Origin: Monocercomonoides exilis
Lineage: Eukaryota; Preaxostyla; Oxymonadida; Polymastigidae
Assembly (NCBI GenBank): GCA_001643675.2
Contig: LSRY02000025.1
Span: forward strand, 932,001 to 996,000
DNA: 64,000 nucleotides
Reading direction: 5' to 3'
In this document: piece after piece, positions 38,646 through 51,500 of the stretch
How the letters are laid out: the number at the start of each line of letters is the position of its first letter
Position numbering within the stretch: position 1 is the first letter of the stretch
Program-made: the position numbers and the translations under genes
The notes under the pieces: generated by a model
The model's input: the letters and a program-made list of their open reading frames with translations, nothing else
What the model was told of the DNA's origin: nothing
The model's database searches: none

Positions 38646-41600
38646 AGATAATGATGATGATGAAGAAGCACCTGGAATAGGAGAATTTGGTGAGAGACTG
38701 GAAGAATACAAAGAAGACTGGCTGTGAAATGACTGAGTTCTGCCAGCTGGCTGCTTTGCCCTCAGAACAGAACCAGGAGATGTCTTTCTCTCTCTCTGAG
38801 TGTTTGGCTCTGTGACAGAAGAAGGATAAGAAGAGGAAGAAGAAGAAGCTAAAGAGGAAGAAGAAGAGGATGTGATTCTGCCATCTCGTTGTGTTATGCT
38901 GCCTGCTTCAACACTGCCAAATGACTCTGTTCGAGCAGAAGGTGGACGAGAGGAGGAGAGAAAAGCAGAATCTGAAGAAGAAGAAGAAGAAGAAGAAGAA
39001 GAGAAAGGAGAAATAGAATTGCGATGTGAGGTCGAAGAAGAAGAAGAAGAGGAAGAGGAAGAATTAGAGAGAGAAGTGAGTGTGTGTCCAGTAGGTGCGA
39101 GTGGAAGGATGGGCGACGTGAAAGGGAGGGCTGTGCTGATTGAAGGGGAGACAGAGCCAATCAGAGGAGAAGGGATGAACGAGGCAGCAGCAGAAGAGTT
39201 GAGAAAAGGAGAGGAAGTGGAGAAGTTACGACGATGTGCTCCAAATGAAGAGGAAGAGGAAGAAGAAGAAGAAGAAGAAGAAGAAGAAGAGGAGGAGGAG
39301 GAGGAAGAAGAGGCAAAGGAAGAGGTGAGAGGAATGGAAGAGGCAGGGATGGAATAGAGGGGTGTGGTGGAAGGTGTGAGGGATGCGCCGAGTGGCGGAG
39401 GAGAAGCTGAACGAGGCCTTTTTGTGCTGAGGAGAGCAGATGAAGGTGAAAGTGCAGAAGAAGAAGAAGAAGAAGATGATGATGATGTGGAAGATAATAC
39501 ACCAAAAGACGAAGCAGGATTAGATATCAAAGAGGTTCCCACAAAAGAAGCAGCAGAAGAAGATGAAGAAGAAGAAGAGGAAGAATTTGAAGAAGAAGAA
39601 GAAGAGGGATAATTGTGAGATGTGTAGAAGCTGAATCCAGCAGTAGGCGTTTCCCGCAGATGCTGCGAGGCGCCTGCTCCAAAGCCAGTCACAACCAGCC
39701 CTCTGCTTTCTTCTCTTCCACTCTCATCTCCTCTGTCAAATACACCTGCTGCCTCCATTCCATCCAACCCCCTGCCCAGCACACCCCCATCTCCTTCTCT
39801 GCTTCTCCGCTCTCCTCTTTCCACATCTCCAAACCAGCTCCCCCGCCTCCCTCTTCCTCTCTGATCGCCCAGTGCTGAGTTCCTCGTGCTACTGAACGGG
39901 TCTGTTGTTGCTGCATTGCCTGCTCCATTTCCTCCTCCCCCTCCTCCTCCACTCCCACTCCCACCGCCACTCCCACTAACTCCTCCTCCTCCTCCACCTC
40001 CACCAGTGTTACATGCTCCTTCTCTGCTCTCCAGCCCTCTCTCTCCCATCCGCCTGGCCAGCCCCAGCGCCTCCTGAATGTCCTCATCCAGCTCATCTCC
40101 TGCCCAGCAGTGCCCAACAGACAGCGCAGACAAACAAGAAGAGCTGTCTGTCGTCATCGTCTCACTCCATTCTCCTCCTCCTCCACCACCACCACCACCT
40201 CCTTCTCCTTTTTGCCAGTGATGCTGCCTGCTCTGCTGCCTCTGAAACGAGTGGAACCTGCGCTGCTGCATTCCCAGCTGGTCAAACAGGCTCAGCGGGG
40301 CAGCACCCATCCGATCGCTTGCCTCCTCTTTCTCTCTTTCTCTTTCTCTTTCCCTTTCTCTCTCTGACTCGCCTCGCATGCTCTCTCCTTCTCCGCTGCG
40401 GTCGAGGTCGTTCTGCAGAATCTGCTCCTGCAGCTCGCCAAAGAGAGGGATGTCGCACAGCACAGGCAGTGACAGGGCATCTGGGGAGCTGAACACAAGT
40501 GTCGCAGATGTTGTGGTGAATGGTGTGTTAGAGGCAGAGGCAGAGGCAGAGGCAGAGGGTGAGGAATATGATGAATTAACTCCTGTTGATGATGCGTTTT
40601 GATATGATGATGAGGAGGAGGATGAGGAAGACGATGATGTTGACTGGTTGGAGTCACTTGAATTCATCTGGAGAGAGGAGTTATTCGAAAGAGAAGAAAA
40701 AGGAAGGCCGCTGAAAGCGCAGACGGACGAAGCTGTTTGCGGATTGAGTGCAGAAAGAGAAGGGGATGTCTTTCGCGAGGAGCTTGAGAACGACAGCTTG
40801 TACCCTCTTCTGTTAGACCCCAGGCGCGGCATGCCTCGCTTCTGCTGCTCGTCTGCTTCTTCTCTCTCAAACACGTCTGGCAGCTCGCTCGACCCCTCTC
40901 CGCCTCTCTCTTCGTCGTTGCTGCACTCACTCTCCTTCGCTGCTGCTGGCTGTGCGGTGGTGAGCTGGATTCCGCGGACACGCGGAAAGAGCGTCAGGTC
41001 TTCTATGCACAGCGCTGTGCACAGCAAATGCTCCAAATACGAATACTCCGGCTCAGCCTCAAACGGCAGCCCGCGCACATACGCCATCCCCGTGGAAAAC
41101 ACTGTTGGAAGCCCTTCACACACGATTTCGATCGGACAGCTGAGCTTAAAATCCCCGATCCGCTGATATCGAAGCTCTGCAGACGGAGCAGTTATCCCTT
41201 GCCAGGGCAAACTTCCCCTTGCAAGATAAACAAGCACATAAAAAAGAGATTCAAGATCGTCTCGACGGCTGTATTCCACCCCAAGATGCGTATTTATAGT
41301 GCAATAACGAGGTGTTCCAATTAATTCTTTTCCTGTTCGCATGGGAATGTGCTTCCCATTTCTGGGGTCAATATATCGCTTTGACAATCCATAATCAATT
41401 AGATAAACAACATTCTGTCTGTTCGTTGTACCAATTACAAAATTTTCAGGTTTAATATCACGATGAATGTAATTTCTTTCATGGATAAATTTCAATCTTC
41501 GAACAAGCTGCACTCCAATCATGTAAACAGTTCGAAGTGGAAAACTCCTCAAAATTGAAATGAATCGAGATAAAAAAATAAAAAAGCCAGTATTTCAAGG

Positions 41601-41934
41601 AGCATAAATGCAAAACAAACACAAACCTGTTTGCTCGGTGAAATAAAGTTTCAAGATTTGGTCCTAAAAGTTCCATAACAAGAACGTTGCAATCTCCATG
41701 CTCTCCAAAATAATGAACAGAAGGTATTCCAAGACCTCCTCTCAAATTTGAAAGTATTTTTGTTTCATACTCCAAGAGATGATGATCTGCTGCTTTCTTT
41801 TCAAATTTTATTGCAACAAATTTATTTGTTTGCAAGTCTAGCGCTCTATAAAGATAACCAAAACTACCTTTTCCAAGATAGCCACTTGTATCGATTTCGT
41901 AACGCTGATTGATGGTAATTTTTTGCGTGGTCAT
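36237..41934 (-). CDS. Casein kinase 1-family protein kinase with giant Ser-rich tail
   Basis: Exons 41934-41627 and 41547-36237 join in phase 2 and give 1,872 aa. The kinase domain fills about residues 12-315: Gly loop LGKGSFGY (20-27), ATP-site Lys43, catalytic HRDIKPEN with Asp133, metal-binding Asp154 in a DYG (not DFG) motif, and the CK1 signature GTPRYCTINTHLGVEYSRRD, where SRRDD replaces the usual APE region. All catalytic residues are present, so it should be active on Ser/Thr. The remaining 1,500 or more residues are a disordered Ser/Thr/Pro region with Gly runs and dozens of long poly-Ser tracts. CK1 enzymes themselves prefer phospho-primed or acidic Ser clusters, so the tail could be an autophosphorylation platform (inference). 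Base composition becomes much more GC-rich after about 41150. Confidence 0.93.
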
Positions 41935-42161
41935 AATTAATACAGATAAAAATGATTACAAAATAACATCAACTCTCTTAATTCAGGAAAATTGCAATAA
42001 TCTATAAAACATTAACCCATATTCCCATCAATAATTTTTAGTTTTAAACTTATATAAAAATCTTTTGTATTCCAATTATTATTATAAAATAGTTAATGTT
42101 CAAAACAGACCAAAGAAGAGAAAGATTACAAAAATTACAACAATAAAATTTCTTATAAAAT
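41935..42161. other. Short same-strand spacer
   Basis: 227 bp of AT-rich sequence between the AK8-like stop and the CK1 start, both on the minus strand. It must contain the CK1 promoter and the 3' end signal of the AK8-like gene. Confidence 0.45.
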
Positions 42162-44074
<1,913 letters not shown>

Positions 44075-44555
44075 TTTTTTTCAAAAAACAACAGATACCC
44101 ATATTAGATAAAAGTTCAAATACCACAATGATTTCAGAAAAACTTCAAAATGTTTTAAAAAAACTTTGAATATTGCTTCTGATTGTGTATTTCATTCAAT
44201 TATTATATTTCGCACAAAAACAACAAAACATTTACCTGAAATAAGGAAAGAGACATGAATAATTATGCAAAAAAGCCTCATTTTCTGAATAAAAGCTATG
44301 ATATATATTATTAATTAATTATATTTGAAATGAAAGATTTGAGGAACATCTTTTTTCAATAAATGATATTCCATCTTTCTTTTTAAAGAAGAGACTTAAA
44401 CAAAATAACACAAATCATGTTATTTTCTTCAGTGGATGTTTTTCAATTGTAAACATCAATTTTCAAAAAGACTGAACAAATACGGACTATTTTGTTCACA
44501 ACACCCTAACAAATTTTACAGAATTTTAAAAAATTCTGTTTTCAACATTTGAGGT

Positions 44556-44730
44556 TGTTTTAGGGTAAGGGTTATCACATAAATCTCCTTTATAAAGCTG
44601 TTTTAGGTTGTAGGGTTGTGTCACGAATCTTCTTTTTAGGGTTTCGATGAGATAAATGAGTTTTTTATTAAACCAATTTTTTAGTGTTAGGGATATCAAT
44701 AAAAGAATAAATGAAAACAGGACCCTTTAG
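44556..44730. repeat. Degenerate TTTAGGG-like G-rich motifs
   Basis: Five G-rich units on the plus strand (TTTTAGGGTAAGGG, TTTTAGGTTGTAGGG, TTTTAGGG, TTTAGTGTTAGGG and TTTAGGG) spaced 25-55 bp apart, with partial similarity between the first two spacers. They resemble telomeric repeats but are too scattered to be a telomere. Confidence 0.35.
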
Positions 44731-44811
44731 GGTGCAGAAATAGCGCAATTGGGAAGGGCATAGGAAAAGGATGAGAAGGATGCAGATTCGATAACTCCAG
44801 CATTTTTTTTT
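44730..44811 (+). ncRNA. tRNA-like Pol III transcription unit or tRNA pseudogene
   Basis: TAGCGCAATTGG (44741-44752) is a near-perfect internal A box, GATTCGATAAC (44785-44795) fits the B box, the spacing is tRNA-like, and nine T (44803-44811) directly follow as a Pol III terminator. However, I cannot form a convincing acceptor stem, anticodon stem or T stem, so I cannot assign an anticodon. It may be a decayed tRNA or a tRNA-derived short element. Confidence 0.35.
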
Positions 44812-45597
44812 AGAAAAAATTTACAAATATTATTGTCCGCATAAGTGCAATCTTGCCCAATTATATGCAACTGCGCATTAATATGACGATATCATTACTG
44901 TATTTATGTTGTGATTATAACGCAATTTCCGTAGAAATTAGGAAAACGAAAACTATAAAAACAACAGTAATTATAACAATAAAAGAGGAAAGAGGAAATA
45001 CATATTTCAATTATCAAAAATGAAGATCAAATTAACAGAATGTGTGAATGAATGGCTGAAATTTGTAAAAAATTGCTCCATCCAAAAACGAAGAAGAAAA
45101 GCTGAATAAGCACAGATAAATAATGAAGAGCAAAATAAGCAGAAACCGAACAAAATATAACAAATTAATCATTAAAGCTAATATACAAAAATGTAATTGT
45201 CGATGCCTCCAACCTCATGCACATTGAATACCCATTTGTGTTTGGCTTTCGTGCCATTCTTTGTCCAAGAAGGACGAGGGTGATGTTATGCGAATTGGCA
45301 AGGCCTGGCTCAGACAATCGATAATTGGTTGCTGGAGGGTTTCAGTGAAAGCCCTTGGTTGTCACAAGTCTGAGCAAGAATGCAGAAGCACATGGCAGTG
45401 CGACTCTGTCGTTGAGAATCGCCTGTTCTGCGAAAATGAGGCCAAGAAGAGTAAAATATGTGTGTTGTGCAAACAAATAAGCAAACTTTAGGGGGAAAAA
45501 ACAAACACAAAACAAACATCACTGGCGATGATCACCAGCGCAATAGCATTACTCTTCTTTCAAATACACATTCTTTTTTCTCATTTCTTTTTCATTC

Positions 45598-48500
45598 TCA
45601 GTTTTTGGTGTTGACCGTTGGCTGGGCTTCGTTGGCAGTGCTGCTGGCTGAGAAGGCCAAGGATGTTGTGCCTTGCCTGTGCCCGCCGGTCGAGTCTTCG
45701 AGGTCGGCTGCGTCTGTGAGGGTGAGGACAGCTGCGCCAGGCGGGAAGCGCCCGATGAACTCTCTTTTGAGCTGGACAAGGGAGGGGCGTGCACCAGGCG
45801 ACTGGGACACACAGCTCTTCACCAGAACAAAGAAGGAGGAGCACTGCACTGCCTCGAGTGCTGGCCGCTCTCCGTTCGCAATCTTCTGTCCGGCCACCTC
45901 TGCCTCATACTCCCCAAACGGGATCTGCAGCGTCAGGCACTCCCACAGCATCATCCCAATTGAGAATGAAACTGACTCCTTTGTCGCTCCCATCTTCTTG
46001 TTGATCAGCAGCTCAGGCGCCTTCCATCTCAAGCACTCTTTCCTGAAGTCATCCTCATCCTCAAACGCTGATGAAGGCAGAGAGTCACTTTCATTATCAT
46101 CACTGGCAGAAGTCACAACTGTTGATGAAGAAACGGATGAAGAATCTGAATCATCATCAGACAATAAGTCAGAGTGCATCACGATGCAGATGACCATGTG
46201 TTCGGAAAACAGCACAATGTGAGGGCTGAGATTGGAAAGAGATTGAAGAGGATTTTCCATTTCTTCAAACGAGTGAAGTGCCCCATTCGCCACCCAAAAC
46301 AGGATCTGGGCAGCTGTTTGCTCTCTTTGTTGAAGGCTCCCAATTGCCATCTCCTTCTTCTCATTTCTTCCATGCAACAGCATGAACAATGAATCCCTCA
46401 AATCCACAATCAGCTTCTCATGAGGAGAAGAGCAGGCCATTGCATCCACCAGATTCGACATGGACGAGGTGGTTGGACACAGATCCTCCCCTCGAACAAA
46501 TGTTGAATCTGAGTCTGTTGTTGAAGTGGATGAAATGGATGGAGAAGGAGATCTCTTTCTTGTCTCTTCTTCTTCATCCTTCTCCAATGCCCATTCAGGA
46601 ATCTTGTCCGAGTCTCTTCCCAGAATGTATTCAGTTGATCCACTCTCAGACAGAAGATGCTCTGATGACTCAGAATGTCCCAAGCTTTTCTCATACACCC
46701 TCTTCTTGATCCCCTCTTCGTTCTTCTTCTCTGCATCTCTCTCAGCTCTCCTCCACTGCTCCTCAGGTGACATTTCCATCGTCACCATCTCAAATGCCTT
46801 CGGATCTTTTCTGATATTATCATTCACAATCTCTCTCAGATCTTCAGCTTCATTCTTCACTTTTCTCCAACGAACAGTAGAAATCACAGCAATCATCAAA
46901 ACAACAAAAAGAACAATTGCCATAACAATTACAACCAGAATCCACCACAACTTCTTCTCATTTCCGCCTTCAACGATCCTTTCATCTCCTTTTTGTTCCG
47001 GCTCACTTCTATTCTTCAGAATGAATGACTGGGTTGATGAGGGAGAATCGGCATTCCCAAACAGAAGACATACACTCACCTCTTCTGATTCTTCTTCTGC
47101 TTCTGCTTCGGGCTCAATCTCTGAGGATAAAATGGCACACCATGCCTCGTGCTCATCCACAAACCCATCATCCCCAAACTCATGCCTCTCAATGTGCTGC
47201 TCAGAGCGGAGTGAGCGCACCAGCTGGCAGGAGAGGTTGCAGGGGAGCAGGAGCTCACCCACAAACCTGAGCTCGGCCTGCGTGCCTTTCACTTCCATCT
47301 GCACCTCTCGCAGCTCAGGGACAAACAAAGCAGATGGCCGATCTGAGGCCAAACCCTTCAGAGTGCACCCCTCATTCAGAATCCACAGCGATGAATTGTC
47401 TTTCCACCCGTCGCCTCCCTTCAGACTCACCACATCCACCACAGCAGAGCTTGTGCAGACAACATTTCTTCGAGCTGATGGATATTGCGGAAGGGAAGGC
47501 GTGTTGTTCACAAACATCCCCATGGTGATGTCAACATTCCCACGATCAATTGTTATACCCCCTTCTGCACAGTTTGTGATAATTGTGTCCTTCAAATGGC
47601 TAGTGCTGTTGAAAAGATAAATCAACGATCCATTCCAATGGCATGCATCTTCAAAGGCTGGATTATTGGAAATATTTGCATCATTTTGATATCCTTCAAA
47701 AAACGACGATTCGATGGAAACATTATTGGACATATCAATAATCTGTGTATTTGTGGAAGATGATGTCTGATTAGCAAATGAGCAGTTTGAGATTCGACAG
47801 AGAGTTGGAATGGGAGAAGATGATGACAGCAAGCATGCACCTGATGTCATTCGTTTGATCCCAGAGACATTCGAGTGAATTATCATAATAGAACTTTCAA
47901 GATTCTCCTCGTTCATTTTCGAAATGCTTTGCTCTTTTATTGAAATTAGAGAACTGTTTTTAACAGTGATATCTGAAGTGTTTATTTCTTTAATGATGAG
48001 ATTTGAGCCTTCACAAGCATCGATCAGTGAGCTTCCTAATGTCAATTCGTCAAACCCAACGGATTGCAGCTGAGCAATACAAGAACTCCTCGGCTCAAAC
48101 AACGGCCTTGAAGTGATCATGTGTTTCACACTTGTTCTGCTCATATCAAATGATCCTGATGCAATTGTGAACAACGATTGATTGATGCAAATTCTCTGAT
48201 CAGCACTAGAGAATAAACAGGATACAACAACCAATGATCCATTCATTTGGATGAATATGCTTTTGCACGTTGCGACAAATCCATATTGAAATAAAAATGA
48301 AACATATTCAAATTTCACAGTCCCAACACTTTCCAAAATACACACTGATCTTTGTGATTCTGAAATCTCCGTTCTCAGATGCACAACAGCATGCGTTGAA
48401 GGATTCAGACTCTTTATTGTCACACTGTTTGCAGTGCAAGTTTGTAATATGTCACATTCTCTGTCTATCAGAAGCTGACTGTATATTGAAGACACAATAT

Positions 48501-51500
48501 GAGTCAATCCATAACTCAAGGATTTGCATGGTGTTGTTGAGTTCCCACATGGCTTCACATCATTCCCCTCATCATTCACTCCACACACAAAAATCAGCTC
48601 GCTGCGGTACACAACAATAAGAGGAATGAGATCCACATCTTCAATTGGAAGTGTTTCATCCACACCCCAGATCGCATTAAACCTGTCATACGGTGGCTCA
48701 CGAAAGTCTAAATCAAATTGTTCTTCGCTGATTTGTTTGGAAATCGAAAAGCACTTCACAAACACGTCTCTTCCCATCAACGCCTTGTTATTTGATAACG
48801 TTATGTTTTTGAAATGGAATGAAATCATCTTGTTTTCCTTCGAAAGGCAATTCAAAAACACTCCACCTCCTTTTCCTGCAATGGCAGAGCAAGAAGAAAT
48901 CTTTGTATCGTTTATCTCAAATCTTCCTCCCTCCTCCATCTTCACATGCAACGCTCCTCCGTAATCACTAGTATCAGCTGCGCACACAATTAATGATGAA
49001 TTTGATAGCATAGTATTTGCATCATTGACCATTGTTGTTATCAAAATACAGGCGCTATTGACGCTTTGAGTTACACTACCAAATAAACAATGTTCAATGG
49101 TCAATGTCCCACCAGCTGAATCCGAAGACTGATGAAATTCAATAAAAGGCTTTGATATTTGAAGATTTTCAAATGAGCATGAATAAAGATTTAAATCTCC
49201 ATTTTTGACTGACAAAAGAATGAAAGACAATAGTTCCTCGCTTTGGAGATTGAATGAACATTCAGAAATGCTCAAGCATGATTCACTGTCCATTGTTTCC
49301 ATAAGAGCTTTCTGCAAATTGGTGAAAATTGGCGGCAATGAAAAGTTGATTGATGAAAATGATACAAGGCTTGCATATATTGCAACTCCAACAGAATTAG
49401 CCAATGTCTCATTCACAACCACTCTTGATGATGAGTTTTCCTGCTCTGATTTAACAGTGACATTGTCCATCGACACTTCTTCAAGAAGTGAGCTTCCCCC
49501 TGATATGAGAATATTTTTTGATCCCTCACCCTGTGTTCTGTTCAATCCAAAGTTCAACGAACTACAAGGAAAGTTTGGCTTTCCACAGGCGATGCTATTA
49601 ATTCCTCTTTCCCCATCAACGTGAATTGTTTCATTGAAATATCCAGTGACGAAAATAAAAAGATCTTCAGTATTGGAAAAATGAGTCCTATCAAAACCCA
49701 TCAGTGAATTCATTCGTTCGGAATGTTCAATATCCATGGCAAAGCTGAATGAAGTTGAATTGACTAAATCTGTGAGATCGCTGCAAACAATGAACATGTC
49801 TTTGCCAATCGCTGCCATGTTGTTGATAAAATGCAAATCCTCAAATTTTATCATATTCGCATTGTCCACACAGTTCAGAAAAAGGAACCCACCTCTTCCC
49901 GATGCATCACTTTCACATTCGCATCTGCTTGTTTCTGTTTTGTTTTCTGTGAGTGCACCTTTCTCTTGAATGGATATTCCCACAGCTCCTCCATCATTGC
50001 TATCTTTTGATGAAATAGTCATAAATGAGCACTGATTGATTAAAACTGGAGTATCGATTGTAGATGATAGAATACAAGCCATATTTGAACTGGAAGAGGT
50101 TATCCCTTCAAAGGAACAGGAACTCAATGTCAGTGATTGAGCTTCCTCATTTTCACTTGCATGATTGTTGTTTGTTCCTTCAGAAACAATTGAGATTAAT
50201 GTGCAACTTGTGAGTTTCACCGAAGAAAAAGAAAACATTCCGAGATCAGCAAGTGCTTTATCAGATATTATCGCAGGACTTGAACCAAAAGCCATTTGAG
50301 ACACTGTGCATTTCTCAACTTTAAGTGAACCTCCAAGAACAAGAAGAAGAGAAAATGTGATATCATCCTTAGTATTGTTTTCAAATGAGCAGTTCTTCAA
50401 AACAAGGTTCGAGTTTTCCTTGTCTGCGGAAGAAATTAGAGAAGATATTGAGACAGAAAAAATTGAAGGAATGTTGAAGCAGATTCTGTTAAACTCCAAA
50501 TTATTCTCATTCAACAGCATCACATCTGAACTTCCTGTCTCCACAATGGACTGAAATTCCAATTTCGCTGTTTCTTCGTCCTGTTTCGAGCGTATCATCA
50601 AACAAGACAAAATAAACTGGTCTTGGACGATAGTCGATCCATCAATCCTCAATTCCTTTTTTTCGTTTGTGGAATCAATTGCCAAGTTTTTGTATCCTCT
50701 CCAGAACGAATTGCAGGGAAATGCATCATCTCCACACCCCGAATAATCCTTTCCAGACTGACTTATTTCGATTTCTAATGATTGCCTTCGCAAGAAAAAA
50801 TAGGACAGATTCACTGGAGCATCTAGAAACACTGTGCTGTCAATCCCAAAGAAATCCAATTTGTCTCCATCGTCGTTTTTAATATTCACAATCCGACTTG
50901 TTGTCACTGATCCATTCAAGTCAACACATTGAATAAACATATCTTTTCCCCATTTTGCATCATTCCCTGACACATTCACTGAATCCAATTGAAAATTACT
51001 TGTCGAATTTTTACACAGAACCAAATATATTCCCCCACCATTTTCATTTGTTGTTCTCACCTTGCATTGCTTTAAAGACACGTTTTTTACGATAAATTCT
51101 ATGTCATCCACCAATATCACTTCCATAGCACCCCCATTCCCGGACTGCCGAGTCATTGTTGAGATGCACGTATCATTCACAACAAGATTTCCACATTGCT
51201 TTGTGATGAATGCATTCAAAGACTGACAGCCCTCAATATGGCACAAGTCAAGAGTCACTTTGCCTTTCTCTGAACTTATAAAAGGCTTTGAAAAGAACTG
51301 TTCTGCAGATGAAGTTTCGCAAGTTATTTGGCAAGAAGAAAGAACAAGAATCCCAGAACTTTCGCTCATCAGAAACAATGATGAACTTCTGCAGCATTCA
51401 TTCGAACCATCGTGAATAAACTTCATTTCCGATGCTTGAAGTCTTCCAGAACTTATTCTGAAAAGTGCTTCTTCTCCACTTTTCATCTCTGACTTTATGC

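Larger units (their letters stand above)
44075..45597. other. Intergenic region with G-rich repeats and a Pol III-like unit
   Basis: Between AK8-like and the giant receptor. It contains degenerate TTTAGGG-like motifs (about 44556-44730), a tRNA-like unit, then AT-rich DNA. The 45200-45600 part is more GC-rich, like the neighbouring 3' coding end, and may be 3' untranslated sequence of the giant receptor gene. Confidence 0.45.

Noticed and set aside
36382-40600. Plus-strand Glu-rich and minus-strand Leu/Pro-rich frames
   Set aside because: Shadows of the CK1 Ser-rich tail in other frames.
44556-44730. True telomere
   Set aside because: Motifs are irregular and scattered, with genes on both sides.
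45458-47620. Plus-strand frames of 254 and 386 aa
   Set aside because: Antisense to the cytoplasmic half of the giant receptor, which carries the kinase-like motifs on the minus strand.
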